From: CG1-02-35-72 sp964564475
GTDB lineage: Bacteria; Bacteroidota; Bacteroidia; Flavobacteriales; Flavobacteriaceae
NCBI GenBank assembly: GCA_964564475.1
Contig: CAZMBM010000027.1
Span: 1-20,930, forward strand
Length of the DNA stretch: 20,930 nucleotides
Reading direction: 5' to 3'
Of the stretch, positions 14,573-20,930 are shown one piece after another. Each line of letters begins with the position of its first letter. Within the stretch, counting starts at the first letter, position 1. The position numbers and the translations under genes are program-made. Below the pieces are notes generated by a model. That model searched no databases. It was not told where the DNA came from and worked only from the letters and a program-made list of their open reading frames with translations.

Positions 14573-15972
14573 TGCACGTAAAAACAAACATATCAAACCT
14601 ATCACAACTTTTACAAACCTGTAAAAACATTTATTTTATAGGTATTGGCGGAATTGGTATGAGTGCGCTTGCCAAATACTATCTCAACTTAGGTTATAAG
14701 GTGGCCGGATACGATAAAACATTGTCAAGAATGACACAATCACTCACAGCGTTTGGAGCTCAAATTTCCGATTTAGATTCCCCCGACAGCATTCCTAATG
14801 GTTTTTTAAATTTAGAGGAGACCCTTGTGGTCTATACCCCCGCCATTAACAAGGATAATGCTGTATTAAATTACCTACAAAAATTCGGATTTGAGCTCTT
14901 TAAACGCTCTGAAATATTGGGCGAAATAACAAAACACAGTTTTTGTTTTGCTGTAGCAGGCACGCATGGGAAAACAACAACTTCTGCCATGCTCGGACAC
15001 ATTTTGTATGATAATAATGTAGAGGCAACTTCTTTTTTGGGAGGCATTTCAGAAAATTATAATACCAATCTCATTCGGGGTAGAGCCAATGTTTGTGTGG
15101 TTGAAGCCGACGAATTTGACAGGTCATTCTTAAAATTAAGCCCAAATTTGGCTTGTATTACCTCAACAGATGCCGATCATCTTGATATTTATAGCGATAA
15201 AGAAAGTATAGAAGTTTCGTTTAATGATTTTTCAAATTTGGTTTCAGAAGAGGTGTTTGTTAAAAAAGGACTTAATATAGCCGGTAAAACTTTTGCAATT
15301 AATGAATCAGCCGATTTTAGGGCTTATAATTTACGTATAGAAAAGGGCACACAAGTATTTGACGTGAGTACACCAAAAGACAGTTTAGAAGATATTCACC
15401 TCGAAATGCCCGGCGCACACAATGTGTTAAATGCATTGGCAGCCATAGCTATGGCCAATGCCTATGGTATTTCGCTGCCAAATATAGCCAAATCACTCAA
15501 AAGTTTTAAAGGCGTGAAAAGACGTTTTAGTTATAAAATTAAAACAGAAAATTTTGTTGTAATAGATGATTATGCCCATCATCCAACAGAGATAAAGGCT
15601 GTTTTTGAAGCGGTAAAAAGCCTGTATTCAAAAGATACTATTTTAGCTGTTTTTCAGCCCCATCTTTACAGCCGGACACGTGATTTTGAAACTGAATTTT
15701 CAAAAGCCTTGGCACAATTCGACAATCTATTATTGTTGCCTATTTATCCTGCGAGAGAAAAACCAATTCGGGGTGTAACTAGTCAACATTTGTTAGAAAA
15801 AATCAGAGCTATTAAGCCAAAAAACAGCGGTAATTTTAAATTGGTAAAAGAATGTGAATTAACCGATGAAATTCTGGCTTCTAAATCAAAAGTTATTGTG
15901 TTTATAGGTGCCGGAGATATCGGCCTTATGGTAGATGAGTCTGTTAAAGAATTAAAAAATAATATAGCATAA
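14572..15972 (+). CDS. murC: UDP-MurNAc--L-alanine ligase MurC
   Basis: Cytoplasmic ligase that adds L-Ala to UDP-MurNAc, the first peptide-forming step of the pathway. The 466-aa protein has the Rossmann-type loop IGIGGIGMSALAKYY (23-37), the ATP loop AGTHGKTTTSAM (129-140), VVEADEFDRSF, TSTDADHLDIY and DDYAHHPTEIKA, all typical of MurC; the THGKTT form of the loop separates it from MurD and MurE, which have SNGKTT or TNGKTT. The C-terminal domain with QPHLYSRTRDF is complete. The start overlaps the murG stop by one base and ftsQ begins four bases after its stop, so it lies within the coupled unit. Confidence 0.98.
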   Translation: MHVKTNISNLSQLLQTCKNIYFIGIGGIGMSALAKYYLNLGYKVAGYDKTLSRMTQSLTAFGAQISDLDSPDSIPNGFLNLEETLVVYTPAINKDNAVLNYLQKFGFELFKRSEILGEITKHSFCFAVAGTHGKTTTSAMLGHILYDNNVEATSFLGGISENYNTNLIRGRANVCVVEADEFDRSFLKLSPNLACITSTDADHLDIYSDKESIEVSFNDFSNLVSEEVFVKKGLNIAGKTFAINESADFRAYNLRIEKGTQVFDVSTPKDSLEDIHLEMPGAHNVLNALAAIAMANAYGISLPNIAKSLKSFKGVKRRFSYKIKTENFVVIDDYAHHPTEIKAVFEAVKSLYSKDTILAVFQPHLYSRTRDFETEFSKALAQFDNLLLLPIYPAREKPIRGVTSQHLLEKIRAIKPKNSGNFKLVKECELTDEILASKSKVIVFIGAGDIGLMVDESVKELKNNIA

Positions 15973-15976
15973 TTAG

Positions 15977-16699
15977 ATGATGAAAATCTTTTTAAAAATA
16001 TTTAAAGTACTATTTGTTAGCGTCTTAATTGTTTTTTTGTACGGTTTTTCGTCAATTCGGAATACATATAAATTACATAATAAAGTAGTCATTAAAATTA
16101 TAAACGATACACATCTGTTTCTGCCTTATAAAACAGTTGATAAAATGTTAAAACAAAAAATAAATAGCTATAAACCATCGGTAAAAGAAGTAGTATTTTT
16201 GAACGATTTAGAAAATTCTTTACGGGCAAATGCTTTGGTAGAAAACGCCGAAGTGTATCGTACAATAAAAGGGGATTTAGGGGTCATAATTAAACAAAAG
16301 ACGCCTATTGCAAGATTGCTAAACAACAAAAATGTTTATTATATTGACTCTAAGGGCGGTAAAATGCCTTTGTCTAAATATTACTCAGCCCCTGTGCCCT
16401 TAATTATGGGAGTTTCTAATAAAAACGATTTTAAATTGGCGTATAAATTGGCATTGTATGTTTACAATGACGCCTTTTATAAGAAACAAATTATAGGTAT
16501 AATAAAAAACGGCGATAACGAGTTCGAATTACAAACAAGGCTTGGTAACGCTAAAGTTTTATTGGGTAATTTAGATAATATGCAGTTAAAATTAAACAAT
16601 TTAAAAGCCTATTATTTAGATGCCATTCAAAGTGAATCGGTAAACAAGTATAAAAAAATAAATTTAAAATACAGCAATCAGGTAGTCTGTACTAAATAA
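15977..16699 (+). CDS. ftsQ: cell-division protein FtsQ
   Basis: A 240-aa bitopic membrane protein with a short basic N-terminus, one transmembrane segment at about 7-24 (KIFKVLFVSVLIVFLYGF) and a periplasmic domain. Sequence identity in this family is low in Bacteroidota; the call rests on topology, size and position between murC and ftsA. The stretch from NDLENSLRANALVENAEVYRTIKG to VIIKQKTPIARL fits the POTRA-to-beta domain junction of FtsQ (cut here for brevity). It would link early and late divisome proteins through FtsL and FtsB. Two adjacent ATGs (15977, 15980) are both possible starts; the first is used. Confidence 0.9.
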   Translation: MMKIFLKIFKVLFVSVLIVFLYGFSSIRNTYKLHNKVVIKIINDTHLFLPYKTVDKMLKQKINSYKPSVKEVVFLNDLENSLRANALVENAEVYRTIKGDLGVIIKQKTPIARLLNNKNVYYIDSKGGKMPLSKYYSAPVPLIMGVSNKNDFKLAYKLALYVYNDAFYKKQIIGIIKNGDNEFELQTRLGNAKVLLGNLDNMQLKLNNLKAYYLDAIQSESVNKYKKINLKYSNQVVCTK

Positions 16700-16705
16700 G
16701 CAATT

Positions 16706-17989
16706 ATGGAACAAAATAATATTGCCGTAGGATTAGATATAGGTACAACCAAAATTGTAGCTATGATTGGCCGTAAAAACGATTACGACAAAATAGAGGT
16801 TTTAGGTATTGGTAAAGCCAAAAGTCTAGGCGTTCATCGGGGTGTGGTAAATAATATTACACAAACCATTCAATCTATACAACAAGCCGTTGAAGAAGCC
16901 GAGGAAGTTTCGGGTATTAAAATTAGCGATGTTGTGGTAGGCATAGCCGGGCAACATATCCGCAGTTTACAACACAGCGATTATATCACACGTTCTAATG
17001 CCGAAGAAGTTATTGACGAAGCTGATATTGAAAAACTTATCAATCAGGTTTATAAGTTGGTGATGCTTCCCGGTGAGGAAATTATTCATGTTTTGCCTCA
17101 AGATTTTAAAGTGGACGGTCAAGCCGAGGTAAAAGAACCTATTGGTATGTACGGCGGTCGTGTTGAAGCCAATTTTCATGTGGTTGTAGGTCAAGTATCG
17201 TCGATCAGAAATATAGGACGTTGTATAACCAGTGCCGGTTTAAGATTGTCAAATATAACTTTAGAGCCTTTAGCCTCGGCAAGTGCTGTTTTAAACAGTG
17301 AAGAAAAAGAAGCCGGGGTAGCCCTTATTGATATTGGTGGTGGCACCACCGATTTGGCTATTTTTAAAGACGGGATAATCAGACATACATCGGTCATACC
17401 CTTTGGCGGAAACGTCATTACAGAAGATATTAAAGAAGGCTGTTCTATTATAGAAAAACAAGCAGAGTTATTAAAAACAAAATTTGGATCGGCTTGGCCG
17501 GGCGAAAATAAGGAAAACGAGATTGTGTCGATTCCGGGTTTACGAGGTCGTGACCCCAAAGAGATTACACTTAAAAATCTGTCTAAAATTATTCATGCCC
17601 GTGTGGTAGAGATAGTAGAACAGGTTTATCAAGAAATTAAAAATTACGGCCATGAAGAATCCAAGAAAAAACTCATAGCAGGTATTGTACTGACAGGCGG
17701 CGGTGCCCAATTAAAACATATAAAACAACTAGTAGAATTTATTACAGGAATGGATACTCGCATTGGTTTTCCTAATGAGCATTTGGCAAGTGATTCTAAC
17801 GAAGAATTGTCTAGTCCTGCTTTTGCAACAGCCGTAGGATTGCTAATGAAAGGCTTAAAACAAAGTAAAGCAACACTTGTTGAAGAAGAATCCGAAGAAG
17901 AACAAGAGTCAGAAGTCCCGCAACCCAAAAAATCTATATTTGATAAATGGGCCGATAAATTCAGAGATTTTTTAGATAATGCAGAATAA
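16706..17989 (+). CDS. ftsA: cell-division protein FtsA, FtsZ membrane anchor
   Basis: Actin-like ATPase that tethers FtsZ filaments to the membrane and recruits late divisome proteins. The 427-aa protein shows phosphate-1 loop VGLDIGTTKIVAMIG (8-22), the SHS2/1C region with VVGIAGQHIRSLQ, phosphate-2 loop DIGGGTTDLAIF (209-220) and the adenosine motif VLTGGGAQLKHI. An acidic linker rich in Glu and Ser precedes a C-terminal amphipathic helix IFDKWADKFRDFLDNAE, the expected membrane-targeting sequence. It lies six bases after ftsQ and 29 bases before ftsZ, the normal order. The length is full for the family. Confidence 0.97.
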   Translation: MEQNNIAVGLDIGTTKIVAMIGRKNDYDKIEVLGIGKAKSLGVHRGVVNNITQTIQSIQQAVEEAEEVSGIKISDVVVGIAGQHIRSLQHSDYITRSNAEEVIDEADIEKLINQVYKLVMLPGEEIIHVLPQDFKVDGQAEVKEPIGMYGGRVEANFHVVVGQVSSIRNIGRCITSAGLRLSNITLEPLASASAVLNSEEKEAGVALIDIGGGTTDLAIFKDGIIRHTSVIPFGGNVITEDIKEGCSIIEKQAELLKTKFGSAWPGENKENEIVSIPGLRGRDPKEITLKNLSKIIHARVVEIVEQVYQEIKNYGHEESKKKLIAGIVLTGGGAQLKHIKQLVEFITGMDTRIGFPNEHLASDSNEELSSPAFATAVGLLMKGLKQSKATLVEEESEEEQESEVPQPKKSIFDKWADKFRDFLDNAE

Positions 17990-18018
17990 AAGATAACCAC
18001 CCTATAAAACTAATCACA

Positions 18019-19896
18019 ATGAGCAACAAAGAATTTGACAACATTGCATTCGATTTGCCTAAACATCAATCTAGCGTTATTAAAGTAATTGGTGTTGGTG
18101 GCGGTGGCAGTAATGCCGTAAACCAAATGTTTAAAAAAGGTATAAGTGGTGTAGATTTTGTGGTCTGTAATACAGATGCACAAGCCCTACAAAACAGCCC
18201 TGTTCCTACTAAGATACAGTTAGGCGTTACGCTTACCGAAGGCCTTGGGGCCGGTGCTAACCCCGAAGTTGGCGAACAGTCGGCTTTAGAAAATATCAAC
18301 GAAATAAGAAATTTGTTAGACTCTAAAACAAAGATGATTTTTATTACTGTTGGCATGGGCGGCGGTACCGGTACAGGAGCAGCTCCAATTATCGCCAAAT
18401 TGGCCAAGGAGCAAGACCTTTTAACGGTTGGTATTGTAACAATGCCTTTTTCTTTCGAAGGCAAAACACGTAATTTACAAGCGCAACAAGGTGTTGAAAA
18501 ATTACGTCAATATGTCGATTCGATTATAATAATAAACAACAATAAATTACGAGAGGTATATGGTAATTTGGGCTTTAAAGCAGGTTTTTCTAAAGCAGAT
18601 GAAGTGCTTTCTACAGCAGCCAGAGGTATCGCCGAAGTTATTACACATCACTACACGCAAAATATAGATTTGCGCGATGCCAAAACAGTATTGTCAAATA
18701 GTGGAACGGCCATAATGGGCTCTGCCGCAGCATCGGGAGAAGATAGGGCGCAAGAAGCCATTACCAAAGCTTTAGATTCGCCTCTGTTAAACGACAATAA
18801 AATTACAGGGGCTAAAAATGTTCTGTTACTCATTGTGTCGGGTTCTCAAGAAATAACGATTGACGAAATTGGCGAAATAAACGATTATATCCAGACAGAA
18901 GCCAAGACCAATGTCGATATAATTATGGGAGTTGGTGAAGATGAAACTTTAAAAGAAGCCATCTCGGTTACGGTAATAGCCACAGGTTTTAACAAAGAAC
19001 AACAACATGAAATTGCCAATACCGAAGTTAAAAAAATTGTTCATACCCTAGAAGATGAACAGGAAGTTGTATTAGATTTAACACCAAAGTTAGAAGTAGA
19101 TGAAGTCGATACAAATGTTATAAAACACACCTTGTTTGACGATGAATTAGAGTTAAAAAAAGAGGCACCAAAATCCGAATCTGAAAATATAGAACTCGCT
19201 GCTAAAATTGACGATATTGATGTTGAATTTGATGAAGTTTTGATAGAAAATATCGATGATTTTGTCATTAAATCGGTGGTAGAGAAAGAAGAAGTACTAA
19301 CTGAAGCAGATGAGGAAGAAGAGCCCGGTTTGTCATTCGATTTCCCCATAAACGAAACAGAATTAAAGGCTGTTGAGGAGCCCATAAAAGAATATAGCCT
19401 TGAAGAAATAAATGAAATAGATGTTATTGATGCCGTTGAGATTAAGCCTGAGCCCACATTCAGTTCGGTTGAAAAAGCAGATGTAACCTATAGTTTAGAA
19501 GACTATATTGATATAGAAAATAAGTTGGATGGTACTTCGGAAGATGATGAATTAAATTTGACGCTCAAGGTTGACAAAGAGGTTGTTGCTAAAAAGCATA
19601 TTGAAGAAGAAGTTAAAGAAATTTCGCCCTTAGATTTAACCATTTCTGAGCTTAAAAAGCGTACAGAAGACCGTAAGAAAAAAATGATGAATTTTAATTA
19701 TAAGTTTAAAAATAAGCTAAATGCCAATATAGACGAAATTGAAAAGCAACCGGCCTATAAGCGTATGGGTGTAGATTTAGATGAAAACGAGCCCTCATCA
19801 ACTACAACGGCCTCTAGAACAACTCTGGATTTAGACGAAAATGACGATATACAATTGCGTTCTAATAATTCGTTTTTACACGATAATGTAGATTAA
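18019..19896 (+). CDS. ftsZ: cell-division GTPase FtsZ
   Basis: Tubulin-like GTPase that forms the division ring. The GTPase core (about 20-330) has GVGGGGSNAVN (25-35), the tubulin signature GGGTGTG (114-120) and the catalytic T7 loop NIDLRD (215-220). It is followed by a long Asp/Glu-rich linker (about 330-560) with no clear fold, much longer than in E. coli and raising the total to 625 aa. Near the end, a basic stretch (KKMMNFNYKFKNKL) and IEKQPAYKRMGVDL probably form the FtsA-binding peptide. About 40 residues follow, ending RSNNSFLHDNVD, a tail I associate with Flavobacteriia. It is the last gene of the cluster; a strong terminator begins 26 bases after its stop. Confidence 0.98.
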   Translation: MSNKEFDNIAFDLPKHQSSVIKVIGVGGGGSNAVNQMFKKGISGVDFVVCNTDAQALQNSPVPTKIQLGVTLTEGLGAGANPEVGEQSALENINEIRNLLDSKTKMIFITVGMGGGTGTGAAPIIAKLAKEQDLLTVGIVTMPFSFEGKTRNLQAQQGVEKLRQYVDSIIIINNNKLREVYGNLGFKAGFSKADEVLSTAARGIAEVITHHYTQNIDLRDAKTVLSNSGTAIMGSAAASGEDRAQEAITKALDSPLLNDNKITGAKNVLLLIVSGSQEITIDEIGEINDYIQTEAKTNVDIIMGVGEDETLKEAISVTVIATGFNKEQQHEIANTEVKKIVHTLEDEQEVVLDLTPKLEVDEVDTNVIKHTLFDDELELKKEAPKSESENIELAAKIDDIDVEFDEVLIENIDDFVIKSVVEKEEVLTEADEEEEPGLSFDFPINETELKAVEEPIKEYSLEEINEIDVIDAVEIKPEPTFSSVEKADVTYSLEDYIDIENKLDGTSEDDELNLTLKVDKEVVAKKHIEEEVKEISPLDLTISELKKRTEDRKKKMMNFNYKFKNKLNANIDEIEKQPAYKRMGVDLDENEPSSTTTASRTTLDLDENDDIQLRSNNSFLHDNVD

Positions 19897-19922
19897 CAAC
19901 CCAAATTATTATAAATATTTTT

Positions 19923-19954
19923 AAAGATTTCCTCTTAGGAGGAAATCTTTTTTT
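19923..19954 (+). terminator. rho-independent terminator of the dcw operon
   Basis: AAAGATTTCCTC pairs perfectly with GAGGAAATCTTT (12-bp stem) around a TTAG loop, followed by an uninterrupted run of T to 19954. It lies 26 bases after the ftsZ stop and is the clearest intrinsic terminator in the window. Confidence 0.93.
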
Positions 19955-19959
19955 ATAAG

Positions 19960-19967
19960 TATATTTG
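19960..19967 (+). promoter_or_regulatory. putative -7 promoter box for the GatB/YqeY gene
   Basis: TATATTTG fits the Bacteroidota consensus TAnnTTTG and is identical to the box before mraZ. It begins five bases after the terminator T-run, so the -33 region falls inside the terminator hairpin, where no TTG element is seen. Transcription would start near 19973, about 15 bases before the ATG. Confidence 0.6.
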
Positions 19968-19987
19968 TAGTCTTAAATTTAAATAAG

Positions 19988-20434
19988 ATGAGTTTACAAT
20001 CGGATGTGATGACAGCCTTAAAAGAGGCTATGAAATCTAAAGACAAAGTGGCTTTAGAAGCCCTAAGAGCCATAAAATCGGCTTTGCTATTGGCGCAAAC
20101 CAGTGGTGCCGATAGCGGTATTAGTGAAGCAGATGAATTAAAAATATTACAAAAATTAGTCAAACAACGCAAAGACAGTGCGGCACTATACACCGAACAA
20201 AATCGCTCTGATTTGGCCGAACCCGAATTGGCACAGGCCAAAGTTATTGCACAATTTTTACCCGAACAAATGACTGCCGATGCCCTTGGAAAAGTGATAA
20301 AAGATATTATTGCCCAAACAGGAGCAAGCGGTATGAAAGATATGGGTAAAGTTATGGGCATGGCAAGTAAACAATTGGCCGGTAAAGCCGATGGCAAAAC
20401 TATTTCAACAATTGTAAAAAAACTTTTGAGTTAA
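19988..20434 (+). CDS. GatB/YqeY domain protein
   Basis: A 148-aa soluble protein matching the stand-alone YqeY family, which resembles the C-terminal helical tRNA-binding part of the GatB subunit of the Glu/Asp-tRNA amidotransferase. Visible family features are SDVMTALKEAMKSKDKVALE and LRAIKSALL at the start, LQKLVKQRKDSAALY in the middle, and a C-terminal half with FLPEQMTADALGKVI and GMKDMGKVMGM. Its cellular role is not firmly known; amidotransferase-related or tRNA-related activity is inferred from the domain only. It has its own promoter box after the ftsZ terminator, so it is a separate transcript, although ftsZ followed by this gene is, I believe, a common arrangement in flavobacteria. 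Confidence 0.93.
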   Translation: MSLQSDVMTALKEAMKSKDKVALEALRAIKSALLLAQTSGADSGISEADELKILQKLVKQRKDSAALYTEQNRSDLAEPELAQAKVIAQFLPEQMTADALGKVIKDIIAQTGASGMKDMGKVMGMASKQLAGKADGKTISTIVKKLLS

Positions 20435-20448
20435 AAATAAGGCCTGTG

Positions 20449-20467
20449 CCCACCCGCCTGTGGCGGG
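20449..20467. repeat. 19-nt hairpin insertion 1
   Basis: CCCACCCGCCTGTGGCGGG: a 4-nt prefix CCCA followed by CCCGCC-TGT-GGCGGG (6-bp stem, 3-nt loop). It interrupts the tRNA-like copy between positions matching GTG and GCGCAA. The boundary may shift by one G, and the tRNA block to its left is slightly altered, so this is the least certain of the three insertions. Confidence 0.65.
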
Positions 20468-20473
20468 GCGCAA

Positions 20474-20492
20474 ACTGCCAGAGGCAGTCAGG
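20474..20492. repeat. 19-nt hairpin insertion 2 (reverse orientation)
   Basis: ACTGCCAGAGGCAGTCAGG: ACTGCC-AGA-GGCAGT (6-bp stem, 3-nt loop) followed by CAGG. Read on the minus strand it has the same layout as the others, a 4-nt prefix CCTG and then the hairpin. It sits exactly between GCGCAA and CTGAATAGCG of the tRNA copy (D-loop), with unambiguous boundaries. Confidence 0.78.
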
Positions 20493-20509
20493 CTGAATAG
20501 CGCATCAGA

Positions 20510-20528
20510 CATGCCTGCCGCAGGCAGG
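20510..20528. repeat. 19-nt hairpin insertion 3
   Basis: CATGCCTGCCGCAGGCAGG: a 4-nt prefix CATG followed by CCTGCC-GCA-GGCAGG (6-bp stem, 3-nt loop). It sits exactly between TCAGA (5' strand of the anticodon stem) and TTTCGGCT (anticodon loop) of the tRNA copy, with unambiguous boundaries. The stem arms equal those of the palindrome at 2029-2049. Confidence 0.8.
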
Positions 20529-20555
20529 TTTCGGCTATTACAAAAAGAAAAATAA

Positions 20556-20804
20556 ATGTTTATTGTATATGTGCTTCATAGTCAATGATTTGAGAAGGTG
20601 TATACAGGAATGACTAATAATTTAGAAAGACGAATCAAACAACACAATACCAAGAAGAATAAATCTACTAAAGCATACATCCCTTGGAAAGTTATTTATA
20701 CAGAAGCGTTTAAAACACGTATTGAAGCAAGGGAAAGAGAAAAGTATTTAAAGACGGGTATAGGTTGAGATTATATAAAAACTTTATTAAATTCGCAGGA
20801 TTAA
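20556..20804 (+). pseudogene. GIY-YIG nuclease-domain gene with two in-frame TGA codons
   Basis: Read in one frame from the ATG at 20556, the translation is MFIVYVLHSQ, stop, then FEKVYTGMTNNLERRIKQHN, then a Lys-rich part ending REKYLKTGIG, stop, then DYIKTLLNSQD and a TAA at 20802-20804. This is the layout of the small (80-100 aa) UvrC-like GIY-YIG proteins common in Bacteroidota, with VYV and VYTG in place of the GIY and YIG motifs and the conserved R in LERR. TGA codons at 20586-20588 and 20766-20768 interrupt it; the second stands where the family usually has Arg after GIG. There is no frameshift. It fills the gap between the broken tRNA copy and the intact tRNA. Function in the family is uncertain; here it is probably dead, unless a short product starts internally at 20613. 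Confidence 0.8.
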
Positions 20805-20806
20805 AA

Positions 20807-20880
20807 GGCCCCGTGGCGCAACTGAATAGCGCATCAGATTTCGGCTCTGAGGGTTGCAGGTTTGAATCCTGCCGGGGTCA
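20807..20880 (+). tRNA. tRNA-Arg (anticodon TCG)
   Basis: A complete cloverleaf folds by eye: acceptor stem GGCCCCG with CGGGGTC (one G-T pair), D stem GCGC/GCGC, anticodon stem TCAGA/TCTGA with loop TTTCGGC (anticodon TCG, reading CGA and probably other CGN codons), 5-nt variable region, and T stem GCAGG/CCTGC with loop TTTGAAT. The discriminator base is A and CCA is not encoded. It starts three bases after the final stop of the GIY-YIG pseudogene. Confidence 0.96.
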
Positions 20881-20910
20881 CTTTTAAACATTCGTTTAAA
20901 TCCAAATCCC

Positions 20911-20930
20911 TGTAAATCATATGATTTACA
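20911..20930. repeat. perfect 20-bp palindrome at the window edge
   Basis: TGTAAATCAT is followed directly by its reverse complement ATGATTTACA. It may extend further because the window ends exactly at its last base, and the preceding CCC could pair with GGG beyond the edge. It lies 30 bases after the tRNA and could be a terminator hairpin, an operator or part of an integration site. Confidence 0.6.

Larger units (their letters stand above)
20441..20536 (+). pseudogene. 5' half-copy of tRNA-Arg interrupted by three 19-nt insertions
   Basis: Four blocks in order reproduce the first 40 nt of the intact tRNA-Arg at 20807-20846: GGCCTGTG (20441-20448; intact GGCCCCGTG), GCGCAA (20468-20473), CTGAATAGCGCATCAGA (20493-20509) and TTTCGGCT (20529-20536). 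Three GC-rich hairpin segments, each 19 nt, separate them. The similarity stops just past the anticodon loop, and the 3' half (variable loop, T arm, 3' acceptor strand) is absent, so it cannot make a tRNA. It is a broken duplication 366 bases upstream of the functional gene. Confidence 0.82.

Noticed and set aside
4382..19896. Absence of murF and ddl from the cluster as a sign of deletion
   Set aside because: Bacteroidota dcw clusters commonly lack these two genes, which lie elsewhere in the genome; no scar is visible at the junctions where they would sit.
20441..20536. A second functional tRNA-Arg with introns
   Set aside because: The T arm and 3' acceptor strand are missing after the anticodon loop, and three interruptions at non-canonical places do not fit bacterial tRNA introns.
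20441..20536. CRISPR array
   Set aside because: The three repeated hairpins share structure but not sequence, and the segments between them are tRNA fragments of unequal length rather than spacers.
20556..20804. TGA recoding (TGA read as an amino acid) in the GIY-YIG frame
   Set aside because: Other genes here, such as ftsI (8044-8046) and the truncated four-helix-bundle ORF, use TGA as a genuine stop where their families end, so a standard code and a pseudogene are the simpler reading.

Overview
The window comes from a low-GC member of the Bacteroidota, most probably class Flavobacteriia. Four things point there. The division and cell-wall (dcw) cluster runs mraZ-rsmH-ftsL-ftsI-murE-mraY-murD-ftsW-murG-murC-ftsQ-ftsA-ftsZ with no murF or ddl. 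MraY carries a long extra-membrane insert. FtsZ ends in a tail of the flavobacterial type. Promoters match the Bacteroidota -7 box TAnnTTTG, and Shine-Dalgarno sequences are weak or absent.

Layout. Bases 1-1876 hold the end of an arginine-biosynthesis operon: the 3' part of an M20 deacetylase (argE-like), then argH, separated by an intergenic inverted repeat. Bases 1877-2077 hold two strong hairpins and two GC-rich palindromes between convergent operons. Bases 2078-4143, minus strand, are a compact operon of an alpha/beta hydrolase, the ribosome-assembly GTPase EngB and an RluA-type pseudouridine synthase. Bases 4144-4381 are a divergent control region with three 10-bp-spaced MraZ-box-like repeats next to a TATATTTG promoter box. 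Bases 4382-19896 are the dcw cluster, all on the plus strand and mostly overlapping or nearly touching. A 12-bp-stem terminator ends it, and a new promoter drives a GatB/YqeY-domain gene (19988-20434). The last 500 bases are accessory: a broken 5' half-copy of tRNA-Arg, a GIY-YIG pseudogene, an intact tRNA-Arg(TCG) and a perfect palindrome cut by the window edge.

How the genes work together. MurE, MurD and MurC build the UDP-MurNAc-peptide (meso-DAP type, from the DNPR motif). MraY and MurG make lipid I and lipid II. FtsW and FtsI polymerise and cross-link septal peptidoglycan. FtsL and FtsQ form part of the divisome scaffold, and FtsA ties the FtsZ ring to the membrane. MraZ probably controls the whole unit from the boxes upstream of its own gene.

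The most unusual signals are two. First, a copy of the first 40 nt of the neighbouring tRNA-Arg (20441-20536) is interrupted at three places by insertions that are each 19 nt long, each made of a 15-nt GC-rich hairpin (6-bp stem, 3-nt loop) plus 4 nt. This suggests a very small mobile or spreading hairpin element. Second, the C-terminal half of a four-helix-bundle (S23-like) gene with heptanucleotide repeats lies between mraY and murD, inside the essential cluster.
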